This document shows positions 17,372-26,958 of a stretch of DNA of 64,000 bases, piece by piece. Location: contig NZ_JBPODT010000004.1 in NCBI RefSeq assembly GCF_051390635.1, forward strand, positions 248,001 through 312,000. The letters run 5' to 3'. Under the pieces are notes generated by a model. The model was not told where the DNA came from. It saw nothing but the letters and a program-made list of their open reading frames with translations, and ran no database searches. Made by a program: the position numbers and the translations under genes. This stretch comes from Microbaculum sp051390635. GTDB taxonomy: Bacteria > Pseudomonadota > Alphaproteobacteria > Rhizobiales > Tepidamorphaceae. Positions within the stretch are counted from its first letter, which is position 1. Each line of letters starts with the position of its first letter.

Positions 17372-18544
17372 ATGCGGACCGGAACCAACCTCGCGAGGGT
17401 ATGCGGCATGGCCGCTCTCGCCATGGCCGCCAGCAGCGCTTTGGCCCAGGATTCGACGAAACCGGCACCGGCCGTCGTCGTCGCGGCGGTGAAGAACGAG
17501 GACGTCACCAAAAAGGAATCCTTCGTCGGCCGGGTCGAGGCGATCCAGTCGGTGGACCTCCAGGCCCGCGTCGAAGGCTATGTCGAGGAGGTCGCCTTCC
17601 AGGAAGGCGCGCTGGTGAAAACCGGCAAGCTGCTGTTCTCCCTCGACAAGGGCCCCTACGAGGCATCTCTGGCCGAGTCCCAGGCCGCGCTGAAGTCGGC
17701 CGAGGCATCGCTGGAGGGCGGCAAGGCGAAGCTGAAGGACGCCGACCTGACCCTGGAGCGCCAGCAGACGCTGATCAAATCCAACACCGTTTCCCAGGCC
17801 ATGGTCGATCAGGCGCAGGCGTCGCGCGACGAAGCCGCCGCCAACGTGGATTCGGCCAACGCCTCGATCGCCCAGGCCAACGCCAATATCCAGTCGGCGC
17901 AGCTCAACCTGTCCTACACGGAAATCGCCTCGCCGATCGACGGGCGCATTGGCAAGGCCAACTACACCAAGGGCAACCTGGTCAACACCGCGTCGGGAAC
18001 GCTGGCGACCGTCATCCAGATGGACCCGATCCGGGTGGTCTTCTCGATCTCGGACCGCACCTACCTGCAGGTGATCGAGCAGTTGAAGAAATCGTCTCCG
18101 GACAAGGATTTCCGCAACGATTTCAGACCGACCATCCAGCTCGCCAACGGCGACGAGTACCAGTATCCGGGCCAGATCTCGTTCGTCGACAACACGGTCG
18201 ACCAGTCGACCGGAACGATCGCGGTCCGCGCCAATTTCAAGAACCCCGACTTCGAGCTGGTTCCCGGTCAGTTCGTCGAGGTGACGGTTCAGGTCGGCGA
18301 GACGCAGCTGCTGCCCGTTGTTCCGGTCAGCGCCATCCTGCAGGACAAGGACGGCCCCTACGTGCTGACGCTGGACAAGGACAACCGGGCGCAGATCCGC
18401 CGGATCAAGACCGGCCAGCACTTCGACAACAAGGTGGCCATCACCGGCGGACTGGCGCAGGGCGACACCATCGTCGTCGAAGGCATCCAGAAGGTTACGG
18501 CCGGCGAGGCGGTGAAGCCGCAGACCGCCTCGAGCGGGAGCTGA
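17372..18544 (+). CDS. RND efflux periplasmic adaptor (MexA/AcrA family)
   Basis: A 390-residue membrane-fusion protein that links an inner-membrane RND pump to an outer-membrane channel. The ATG at 17372 follows GGGAGGGA. An N-terminal signal peptide (ALAMAASSALAQ, about 15-27) is followed by a lipoyl half-motif (QSVDLQARVEGYVEEVAF), a long alpha-helical hairpin rich in Ala/Gln (about 90-165), and beta-barrel segments (IDGRIGKANYTKGNLV). No lipobox Cys is seen, so it is probably soluble in the periplasm. The pump gene starts 6 bp downstream. No regulator gene adjoins; the 240-bp leader contains T-rich runs but no operator I can name. Confidence 0.93.
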   Translation: MRTGTNLARVCGMAALAMAASSALAQDSTKPAPAVVVAAVKNEDVTKKESFVGRVEAIQSVDLQARVEGYVEEVAFQEGALVKTGKLLFSLDKGPYEASLAESQAALKSAEASLEGGKAKLKDADLTLERQQTLIKSNTVSQAMVDQAQASRDEAAANVDSANASIAQANANIQSAQLNLSYTEIASPIDGRIGKANYTKGNLVNTASGTLATVIQMDPIRVVFSISDRTYLQVIEQLKKSSPDKDFRNDFRPTIQLANGDEYQYPGQISFVDNTVDQSTGTIAVRANFKNPDFELVPGQFVEVTVQVGETQLLPVVPVSAILQDKDGPYVLTLDKDNRAQIRRIKTGQHFDNKVAITGGLAQGDTIVVEGIQKVTAGEAVKPQTASSGS

Positions 18545-18550
18545 TCGCCC

Positions 18551-21500
18551 ATGTTCTCCGCCATCTTCATCGAACGCCCGCGCATGGCGATGGTCATCGC
18601 CATCGTCATCACGCTCGCCGGCGCGCTGTCGCTGACCCAGATCCCCGTCGCCCAGTACCCGAACATCACGCCGCCCGTGGTCCAGGTGACCGCCTCCTAT
18701 CCCGGCGCAGACGCGGCGACGGTCATCGAAACCGTCGCCTCGGTGATCGAGGAACAGGTCAACGGCGTCGACAACATGATCTACATGTCGTCGACCAGCT
18801 CGTCCGACGGCTCGTATATCCTGACCGTTTCGTTCGAGATCGGCACCGATCCCGACATCGCCCAGGTCAACGTGCAGAACCGGGTGCAGCTGGCGATGCC
18901 GAACCTGCCCTCGACGGTCACCAGCCTCGGCGTGTCGGTCAACAAGGAAGAACCGGGCTTCCTGCTGATCGTCAACCTCTACTCGCCGAACGAGACCTAC
19001 GACTCGCTGTTCCTGTCGAACTACGCCTCGATCAACGTGGTCGACCCGCTGTCGCGCGTGACCGGCGTGGGGTCGGTGTCGGTCCTCGGCGCCCTCAACT
19101 ATTCCATGCGCGTCTGGATGGACCCCAACCGCATGGCGTCGCTGTCGATCACGCCCCAGCACGTCTACAGCGCCATCCAGGCGCAGAACGCGCAGGCCGC
19201 CGTCGGTCAGATCGGCGCGGCGCCGACGCATGACAGCCAGCTCATCCAGTACAACATCACCGCGCAGGGCCAGCTCTCGGACGCCCGGCAGTTCGGCGAG
19301 ATCATCATCAAGACCAACTCGGAAGGTGGCGTCGTCCGCGTCCGAGATATCGGCCGCGTCGAGCTCGGCTCGCAGAGCTATACGGCGCTCAGCCTCCTGA
19401 ACCAGAAGCCGACCGCGACCATCTCCATCCAGCAGTCGCCGGGCGCCAATGCCCTGGGCGTCGCGAAGGGCGTGCTGGCGGAAATGGAGACGCTCAAGGA
19501 GCGCTTCCCCGACGACCTGGACTATGTCGACGTCTACGACTCCACCAAGTTCGTCTCCGCCACCATCGACGAGATCATCCATACCCTCGGGCTGACCGGC
19601 ATCATCGTCCTGCTGGTGGTCTACGTCTTCCTGCAGGATATCCGGGCGACGATCATCCCGGCCGCGACGATCCCCGTTTCCCTGATCGGCACGTTCGCGG
19701 TGCTGCTGGCGCTCGGCTACTCGGCCAACACGATCACGCTGTTCGCGGTCATCCTCGCCATCGGACTGGTCGTCGACGACGCCATCGTGGTGGTGGAGAA
19801 CGTCCAGCGCATCATGGAGGAGGAGCCCGGTGTCAGTTCCAAGGAGGCGGCGCTGCGGTCGATGCGGCAGGTCACCGGGCCGATCGTCTCGACCACCCTG
19901 GTGCTGATCGCGGTGTTCGCGCCGGTTGCCTTCCTGCCGGGCATTTCCGGACAGCTCTACCGCCAGTTCGCGGTGACCATCTGTACCGCGGTGGTGATAT
20001 CGGCGATCAACGCGCTGACGCTGTCGCCGGCGCTGTGCGCGATGGTGCTCAGGCCGCCAAAGGAGGCCAGGGGACCGTTCCGCTGGTTCAACACCGGCCT
20101 CGACAAGACCCGCAACGGCTACAGCCGCGTCGTCGGCATGATCGCGCGGCGCTCGATCATCGCCGGTCTGATCGTGGTGGCCGCGGGCATCGGCCTCGCC
20201 GTCCTGTTCAACCGGGTGCCGACCGGCTTCGTGCCGAACGAGGACCAGGGCGCGCTGTTCGTGATCGTCACGCTGCCCGACGGCGCCGCGCTGCCGCGAA
20301 CCGAACGGGTGCTCAGCCAGATCGCCGAGATCTCCGGCAAGACCGACGGCGTGCTGAACACCGTCACCGTGTCGGGCTATTCGATGCTGACCAGCTCGAC
20401 GGGGGCGAATTTCGGCCTCGGCATCGTCGTGCTGAAGCCGTGGGACGAGCGCACCACGAAGGAACTCGGCCTGCTGGCGATCTACGAGAAACTGCAGACC
20501 GCCTTCTCCGAGATCGCCGAGGCGGACGTCATCGTCATGCCGCCGCCGCCGATCTCCGGCATCGGCACCGCCGGCGGCTTCGACTACCGCCTGCTGGCGC
20601 AGGGCAACCAGTCGCCGTCGGAACTGGCGGCGGTGGCGCGATCGTTCATCACCGAAGCGAACGGACTGACGTCGGTGGGACGGGCCTTCTCGACCTTCTC
20701 GGCGGACGCGCCGCAGCTCTATCTCGACGTCAACCGCGTCAAGGCGGAGAGCCTCGGCGTCGACGTCTCGACCCTCTACCAGACCCTGCAGGCGCAGCTG
20801 GGCTCGCTCTACGTCAACAACTTCAGCGCCTACGGCCGGGTCTACCAGGTCAACCTCTCGGCGGATAAGGACTACCGCCGGGAGATCGAGGACATCCTCA
20901 GCCTGCACGTCCAGAACAACGCCGGAGACATGGTGCCGCTCAGCACACTGGCCACCGTGAAGGAGACGCTCGGGCCGCCGATGATCACCCGCTACAACCT
21001 GTTCCCGTCCGCCACCATCAACGGCCAGACGACGACCGGCTATTCGTCCGGGCAGTCGATCGCCCAGCTCGACGATCTCTCGGCGGAGAAGCTGCCCAAG
21101 GGATACGGCCACGACTGGTCGGGCATGAGCTATCAGGAGATCGAGGCGGCCGGGCTGATCGGCATCGTCTTCGCGCTCGCCTTCACCTTCGGCTACCTGT
21201 TCCTGGTGGCGCAGTACGAGAGCTGGACGATCCCGTTCGCGGTGATCACCTCGGTGTCGATCGCCCTGCTCGGCGCGATATCCACCATCGCCGTGCTCGG
21301 CATGCTGGCGCCGACCGGGTTCGCCAACAACATCTACTGCCAGATCGGCATGATCCTGCTGATCGGCCTGGCGGCCAAGAACGCCATCCTGATCGTCGAG
21401 TTCGCCAAGGAACAGCACGAGGCGGGCAAATCGCTCGTCGACGCGGCGATCGAGGGTGGCCACATGCGCTTCCGCGCCGTGCTGATGACGGCGATCGCCT

Positions 21501-21721
21501 TCATCCTCGGCCTGATCCCCATGGTGATGGCCTCGGGCGCCGGCGCGGCGAGCCGCCTGTCGATGGGCTACACCGTGCTCGGCGGCATGGTGGCGGCGAC
21601 CCTGGTCGGCATTCTCGTCATCCCCGGCCTGTTCGTGCTGTTCGAACAGATCGGCCAGGCCTTCGGCGGCGGCCGCAGGACCCACGCGCCCGACCCGCTC
21701 TCCGGGAACGCGGCGGAGTAG
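18551..21721 (+). CDS. RND multidrug efflux permease, HAE1 family (AcrB/MexB-like)
   Basis: A 1056-residue proton-driven pump of the hydrophobe/amphiphile efflux family. It begins MFSAIFIERPRMAMVIAIVI, typical of AcrB-type proteins. TM4 contains GLVVDDAIVVVENVQRIMEE with the paired Asp of the proton relay, TM10-11 contain GLAAKNAILIVEFAKE, and the C-terminal part has GAGAASRLSMGYTVLGGM. Two large periplasmic loops hold the porter and docking domains. The adaptor is directly upstream; no TolC/OprM-like gene is in the window, so the channel is probably encoded elsewhere. Substrates are unknown. Confidence 0.95.
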   Translation: MFSAIFIERPRMAMVIAIVITLAGALSLTQIPVAQYPNITPPVVQVTASYPGADAATVIETVASVIEEQVNGVDNMIYMSSTSSSDGSYILTVSFEIGTDPDIAQVNVQNRVQLAMPNLPSTVTSLGVSVNKEEPGFLLIVNLYSPNETYDSLFLSNYASINVVDPLSRVTGVGSVSVLGALNYSMRVWMDPNRMASLSITPQHVYSAIQAQNAQAAVGQIGAAPTHDSQLIQYNITAQGQLSDARQFGEIIIKTNSEGGVVRVRDIGRVELGSQSYTALSLLNQKPTATISIQQSPGANALGVAKGVLAEMETLKERFPDDLDYVDVYDSTKFVSATIDEIIHTLGLTGIIVLLVVYVFLQDIRATIIPAATIPVSLIGTFAVLLALGYSANTITLFAVILAIGLVVDDAIVVVENVQRIMEEEPGVSSKEAALRSMRQVTGPIVSTTLVLIAVFAPVAFLPGISGQLYRQFAVTICTAVVISAINALTLSPALCAMVLRPPKEARGPFRWFNTGLDKTRNGYSRVVGMIARRSIIAGLIVVAAGIGLAVLFNRVPTGFVPNEDQGALFVIVTLPDGAALPRTERVLSQIAEISGKTDGVLNTVTVSGYSMLTSSTGANFGLGIVVLKPWDERTTKELGLLAIYEKLQTAFSEIAEADVIVMPPPPISGIGTAGGFDYRLLAQGNQSPSELAAVARSFITEANGLTSVGRAFSTFSADAPQLYLDVNRVKAESLGVDVSTLYQTLQAQLGSLYVNNFSAYGRVYQVNLSADKDYRREIEDILSLHVQNNAGDMVPLSTLATVKETLGPPMITRYNLFPSATINGQTTTGYSSGQSIAQLDDLSAEKLPKGYGHDWSGMSYQEIEAAGLIGIVFALAFTFGYLFLVAQYESWTIPFAVITSVSIALLGAISTIAVLGMLAPTGFANNIYCQIGMILLIGLAAKNAILIVEFAKEQHEAGKSLVDAAIEGGHMRFRAVLMTAIAFILGLIPMVMASGAGAASRLSMGYTVLGGMVAATLVGILVIPGLFVLFEQIGQAFGGGRRTHAPDPLSGNAAE

Positions 21722-21768
21722 GTCGCGGAGCAGATTTGGGAGCAGGAGGCGGCGCGGGGAACCGCGAC

Positions 21769-22047
21769 ATGCGCGAGGCGCTGGCCGAGGCCGCCGACCG
21801 GTTCGGCCTGCGCGTCGCGCTGCCGCGCGCGGACGGAAAGAACGGGGAGGATCGGGACGATTTCCTGCCGCTGTCCGGCCAGCTGGTCTGGGATCCCGGG
21901 TCGCTCGGATGGACGGCGCACTGGCGCCTCGAGGCCCCGGACGGGGCCCGCGCGTGGTCGATCCGCGGCGTCAGCTTCGACGCGGCGTTCCGCAACGGGG
22001 TCGGCGGCGCGGCGCGGATTCTGTCGGGAAACGGCGACCCCGGCTGA
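21769..22047 (+). CDS. Small hypothetical protein
   Basis: A possible 92-residue protein between the RND pump and lepA, starting at an ATG preceded by GCGGGGAA. It has no signal peptide or membrane segment; the middle is rich in Trp, Gly and Asp (LVWDPGSLGWTAHWRLEA). I do not recognise a family. Codon composition fits coding DNA, and the same-strand position between two rightward genes is plausible, but nothing else proves expression. A TTG at 21736 is an alternative start. It could be chance coding potential in high-GC DNA. Confidence 0.4.
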   Translation: MREALAEAADRFGLRVALPRADGKNGEDRDDFLPLSGQLVWDPGSLGWTAHWRLEAPDGARAWSIRGVSFDAAFRNGVGGAARILSGNGDPG

Positions 22048-22102
22048 CGCCCCCGCGGGAAACGGCTTCCCTCCCCGGTTTGGCGGTGGTATCAGCGCCG
22101 CC

Positions 22103-23902
<1,800 letters not shown>

Positions 23903-23906
23903 CGGC

Positions 23907-23927
23907 CGAGGCGCCTGAGGCGCCTCG
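23907..23927 (+). terminator. Hairpin directly after lepA
   Basis: CGAGGCGCC (23907-23915), loop TGA, GGCGCCTCG (23919-23927): a perfect 9-bp stem 5 bp after the lepA stop. No T run follows, so it may act as an mRNA-end stabiliser or a factor-dependent terminator rather than a classic intrinsic terminator. Confidence 0.5.
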
Positions 23928-23933
23928 ATGAAA

Positions 23934-24014
23934 TGCGAAGGCGTTTCAAGTCACGAACGCGCGAGGCGACGCCGCCGAGGACCGGCGGGCGGGTGACCGC
24001 GTTCCGCCTTCGCA
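23934..24014. repeat. Inverted repeat with TGCGAAGGCG arms
   Basis: TGCGAAGGCG (23934-23943) is matched by its reverse complement CGCCTTCGCA (24005-24014), bracketing about 60 bp of GC-rich sequence. It is the first of a series of palindromic elements filling the lepA-dsrE gap. No gene is visible in it. Confidence 0.6.
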
Positions 24015-24039
24015 GCACCGCATTGATAGGCTGCATGGG

Positions 24040-24058
24040 TCCCGGATCAAGTCCGGGA
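24040..24058. repeat. Short palindrome, TCCCGGA-TCAAG-TCCGGGA
   Basis: A perfect 7-bp stem with loop TCAAG. It shares the CCGG/TCAAG/CCGG plan of the two larger elements at 24096-24174, so it is probably a divergent member of the same dispersed repeat family. Confidence 0.65.
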
Positions 24059-24071
24059 CACGCGTTTGTTC

Positions 24072-24137
24072 GTGTGGCACGGCCGTGCCTTTTCTCCACG
24101 TCATGCCCGGGCTTGACCCGGGCATCTCGTGCCACAC
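24072..24137. repeat. Nested palindrome: ATGCCCGGG-CTTGA-CCCGGGCAT inside GTGTGGCACG arms
   Basis: The inner perfect 9-bp stem (24103-24111 and 24117-24125) has loop CTTGA. Outer arms GTGTGGCACG (24072-24081) and CGTGCCACAC (24128-24137) enclose it. The inner sequence is typical of intergenic repeats frequent in Hyphomicrobiales genomes. The transcript could fold into a long stem. Confidence 0.75.
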
Positions 24138-24144
24138 GCCTGAG

Positions 24145-24167
24145 ATTGCCGGGTCAAGCCCGGCAAT
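24145..24167. repeat. Palindrome ATTGCCGGG-TCAAG-CCCGGCAAT, opposite orientation to the previous element
   Basis: A perfect 9-bp stem with loop TCAAG. Its reverse complement, with flanks, matches the preceding element: CCACGTCAT occurs at 24096-24104 and ATGACGTGG at 24166-24174. The two copies are therefore head to head and form a larger inverted pair of about 80 bp. Confidence 0.75.
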
Positions 24168-24204
24168 GACGTGGGAGATGGTTGGCGGCGGCCCTGTCCA
24201 CCGA

Positions 24205-24325
24205 CCTCATCCTGAGGAGCCGTCGGCAGGCGGCGTATCGAAGGATGGCCAGACCGGGTAGCGGCGTGGTAGGTGTGCCCGCCCTCGTCCTTCGAGACGT
24301 GGCGTCGCCGCTCCTCAGGATGAGG
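24205..24325. repeat. Long inverted repeat with 16-bp perfect arms (CCTCATCCTGAGGAGC)
   Basis: CCTCATCCTGAGGAGC (24205-24220) pairs with GCTCCTCAGGATGAGG (24310-24325). Just inside, CGTATCGAAGGATG and CGTCCTTCGAGACG (about 24287-24300) are imperfect inverted partners. It is therefore two copies of one element of about 45 bp placed head to head, with a spacer that shows no gene. This element type is frequent between genes in Hyphomicrobiales. Confidence 0.75.
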
Positions 24326-24365
24326 GCTGCAAGACGGCGCATCGCGGGCCTCCCTCTCCTCGCTC

Positions 24366-24384
24366 ATTCCCGCGAAGGCGGGAA
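24366..24384. repeat. Palindrome ATTCCCGC-GAAG-GCGGGAA
   Basis: A perfect 7-bp stem TTCCCGC (24367-24373) / GCGGGAA (24378-24384), loop GAAG, of the widespread ATTCCCGCGAAGGCGGGAAC type. A degenerate inverted copy (ATCCCCGCTTGCGCGGAGATGAGC) lies near 24423-24446. From there to the dsrE-like gene at 24671 I see no gene; 24590-24640 is more AT-rich and probably holds its promoter. Confidence 0.65.
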
Positions 24385-24670
24385 CCCGCATGCAGTGGTG
24401 CAAGGCCGTGCCCAGGGCAGGCCGATCCCCGCTTGCGCGGAGATGAGCGGCCGGGACGGGCGTATCCTAGCCCCCAGCCTCACGCACCGGATCGCCGTGT
24501 GCTCTCCACGCCCTCCACTGCGCGCGGCGCCGCACCCTTCGGACGCTCCCTCATCGCGCAGTCGTGAGAAGCTCCCGTAGCGGGCGCTTGGTGATTACAT
24601 TCACATATGACAATATTTCTATTGGAGCGCGGGACGCTCCACACAACAAAAACGTCTCAGGAGGAAATCC

Positions 24671-25123
24671 ATGCGTGCTTTGATCGCCGCAATCGCCGCC
24701 ATCTACGCGGCCATCGTCTTCATCGGTCCGGCGAATGCAGACGAACGCTACGGCAAGCAGAAGGTTGTCTATCATATCAACTATCTCGGCGGAGAGAACG
24801 CCAAGGCCTACAAGGGCGCGATGCGCAACATCCAGAACCACATCAACGCCGTCGGCAAGGACAACATCGAGGTCAAGGTCGTGCTGCACGGCAACGGCGT
24901 CGAGTTGCTGCGCGAAGCCAATTCCAACGAGGCGGTGCAGGGCGCTGTGCTCGAGCTGAAGGGGCAGAACGTCGGCTTCAACGTCTGCAACAACACGCTG
25001 GTCGGCCGCGAGATCGACTACGAGAACGACCTGTTCGACGTGTGGGAAAGCGACATCGTTCCCTCCGGCGTCGCCGAACTGTCCTACCTGCAGCAGCAGG
25101 GCTACACCTACATCAAGCCCTGA
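24671..25123 (+). CDS. Secreted DsrE-like protein
   Basis: A 150-residue protein with a signal peptide (RALIAAIAAIYAAIVFIGPA, cut probably after ANA at about residue 24). The mature part is a DsrE/YchN-like alpha/beta fold: VVYHINYLGGENAKAYKGAM, VKVVLHGNGVELL and NVCNNTLVG. A Cys sits in FNVCNNTL, where sulfur-transfer members have their active Cys. DsrE proteins are normally cytoplasmic sulfur carriers; exported single-domain members are known but uncharacterised. AGGAGG lies 8 bp before the ATG. It stands alone and is followed by a strong hairpin. Confidence 0.8.
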   Translation: MRALIAAIAAIYAAIVFIGPANADERYGKQKVVYHINYLGGENAKAYKGAMRNIQNHINAVGKDNIEVKVVLHGNGVELLREANSNEAVQGAVLELKGQNVGFNVCNNTLVGREIDYENDLFDVWESDIVPSGVAELSYLQQQGYTYIKP

Positions 25124-25129
25124 GGATGC

Positions 25130-25155
25130 CGCGGCCGCCCGGACGGGCGGCCGCG
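25130..25155 (+). terminator. Strong GC hairpin after the dsrE-like gene
   Basis: An 11-bp perfect stem (25130-25140 with 25145-25155, core GCGGCCGCCC) and loop GGAC begin 7 bp after the stop codon at 25123. No T run follows. It is probably a transcript end or 3' stabiliser. Confidence 0.55.
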
Positions 25156-25278
25156 ATCTGCCCGCCCTCTTCGCTCCTCCCCGTTCCGGGCGCGCCCCGC
25201 GCGATACCCCCTGCCAAAGGCCGCCATGCCGGGCTATGAATGGGGGAAACACACCCGGAACGGTCCAACGGAGCGCCA

Positions 25279-26946
25279 ATGTCCCCCAGAGCCGATATCA
25301 TCGTCACCAACGCCAGGGTCCTGACGGTCGATCCCGGACGGCCGCGGGCGGAGGCTCTGGCCATCGTCGACAACGAGATCATGGCGGTCGGCTCGGCCGG
25401 GGACATCGACGGGCTGAAGAGCCACGCGACGCGGGTGATCGACGCGGGCGGGGCGAGCGTGCTGCCGGGCTTCAACGACGCGCACGTGCATCTGTTCTGC
25501 GGCGCGGCCGAACTCGACAACCTGCAGCTCGGGGCGGTTAACGGCCTCGACGAACTGACCGCGGCGGCGCGGGCCTACGCGGCGCAGCGGCCGGACGAGC
25601 CGCTGCTGATCGCGCAGGGGGCGGGCTACGCGATCCTGCCGGACAACCAGCGCATCACCCGCCAGCATCTCGACGCGATCCTGCCCGATCGGGCGTTCCT
25701 GATGTTCGCCGCCGACCACCACACCGCCTGGGCGAACACCAAGGCACTGGCGGAGGCCGGCATCCTGAACGGCAAGGCGGTCGGCGTCGGCAACGAGATC
25801 GTCATGGGCGCGGACGGCAAGGCGGCCGGCGAACTGCGCGAGGGCGAGGCCTACAATCCGGTGCTGGCCCTGGGGGCGGCGGGCATGCGCTTCCGGCTGG
25901 GGCTGGAGACCGGCGGCGAGCCGGACCCGGCGCCGACCGCCGCGGAGCGCGCCTTCGACCTCGACCTGATGCGCAAGGGGCTCGCCCATTGCGCCGCGCA
26001 CGGGGTCACCTCGGTGCAGAACATGGACGGCAATCTCTACCAGCTCGAGCTGCTCGACGCGATCGACCGGGAAGAGGGCCTGTCCCTGCGGGTGCGGGTG
26101 CCGTTCCACTTCAGGAACTTCATGGAGATGGACGTCCTCGACAAGGCCGAGGAGATGCACCGGCGCTTCCATTCCGAACGGCTGCGGTCGGGCTTCGTGA
26201 AGATGTTCATGGATGGCGTCGTCGATTCCTGGACGGCGGTGATGCTCGACGACTATCCGGGCAAGCCCGGCTGGCGCGGCGATCCGCTGTTCGAACCGAA
26301 GCGCTTCGCCGAGATCGCCACCGAAGCCGACCGGCGCGGGCTGCAGATCGCCGTCCACGCGATCGGCGACGGGGCGGTACGCGGCGTCCTCGACGGCTAC
26401 GAGGCGGCGCGCAAGGCGAACGGGCCGCGGGATTCGCGCCACCGGATCGAACATATCGAGGTGATCCATCCCGACGACCTCGGCCGCTTCCGGGAATTGG
26501 GCGTCGCCGCCTCGATGCAGCCGATCCACGCGCCCGGCACCGGCTTCTCGCTGCAGCCGACGGCCTCGATCATCGGCGAGGCGAAATGGCCCTATGCCTA
26601 CGCCTGGCAGACGGTGCGCGAGGCCGGCGCGCCGATGATCTTCGCCACCGACTGGCCGGTCTCGCCGATCGACCCGATGGCGAACCTGAAGGCGGCGCTC
26701 ACCCGCAAGCGCTGGGCCGACAGCGATCCCGACCAGCGCCAGTCATTGAGCGACTCGCTCGCCTCCTACACCCGCGACGGCGCCTGGATCGAATTCATGG
26801 AGAACCGCAAGGGCATGCTTCGGCCCGGCATGCTCGCCGACGTCGTGGTCCTGTCGGCCGATATCGAGACCGCCGATCCGGAGGCAATCGACCAGGTGCG
26901 CCCGGCCGTGACCATCGCCGACGGGCGCGTCGTCTACGAGGCCTAG
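25279..26946 (+). CDS. Amidohydrolase family 3 (YtcJ-like) metal-dependent hydrolase
   Basis: A 555-residue amidohydrolase-superfamily enzyme starting MSPRADIIVTNARVLTVDPG. The ATG at 25279 is preferred because ACGGAGCG precedes it; an upstream in-frame codon at 25240 lacks a good site. Metal ligands include the HxH in GFNDAHVHLF (about residue 70), a Lys in GFVKMFMDGVVDSWTA, His in QIAVHAIGDGAV and HRIEHIEVIHPDD, and the Asp in FATDWPVSP. Relatives hydrolyse N-substituted formamides or unknown amides; the substrate is open. It ends 12 bp before the HTH/molybdate-binding-like regulator and probably shares its mRNA. Confidence 0.88.
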   Translation: MSPRADIIVTNARVLTVDPGRPRAEALAIVDNEIMAVGSAGDIDGLKSHATRVIDAGGASVLPGFNDAHVHLFCGAAELDNLQLGAVNGLDELTAAARAYAAQRPDEPLLIAQGAGYAILPDNQRITRQHLDAILPDRAFLMFAADHHTAWANTKALAEAGILNGKAVGVGNEIVMGADGKAAGELREGEAYNPVLALGAAGMRFRLGLETGGEPDPAPTAAERAFDLDLMRKGLAHCAAHGVTSVQNMDGNLYQLELLDAIDREEGLSLRVRVPFHFRNFMEMDVLDKAEEMHRRFHSERLRSGFVKMFMDGVVDSWTAVMLDDYPGKPGWRGDPLFEPKRFAEIATEADRRGLQIAVHAIGDGAVRGVLDGYEAARKANGPRDSRHRIEHIEVIHPDDLGRFRELGVAASMQPIHAPGTGFSLQPTASIIGEAKWPYAYAWQTVREAGAPMIFATDWPVSPIDPMANLKAALTRKRWADSDPDQRQSLSDSLASYTRDGAWIEFMENRKGMLRPGMLADVVVLSADIETADPEAIDQVRPAVTIADGRVVYEA

Positions 26947-26958
26947 CGGACGGCTGGC

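Noticed and set aside
17342..21685. A 1447-codon open frame on the minus strand across the RND genes
   Set aside because: It is exactly antisense to the adaptor and pump genes, which have clear family motifs. The product is Arg/Asp/His-rich with no recognisable domain, the usual shadow of high-GC codon bias.
24040..24384. A CRISPR array or attachment site in the repeat-rich gap
   Set aside because: The elements are palindromes of several unrelated types at irregular spacing, with no constant repeat/spacer pattern and no cas or integrase gene.
24101..24403. Small minus-strand frames inside the repeat cluster
   Set aside because: They are made only of the palindromic repeats, with no ribosome site and no recognisable protein.
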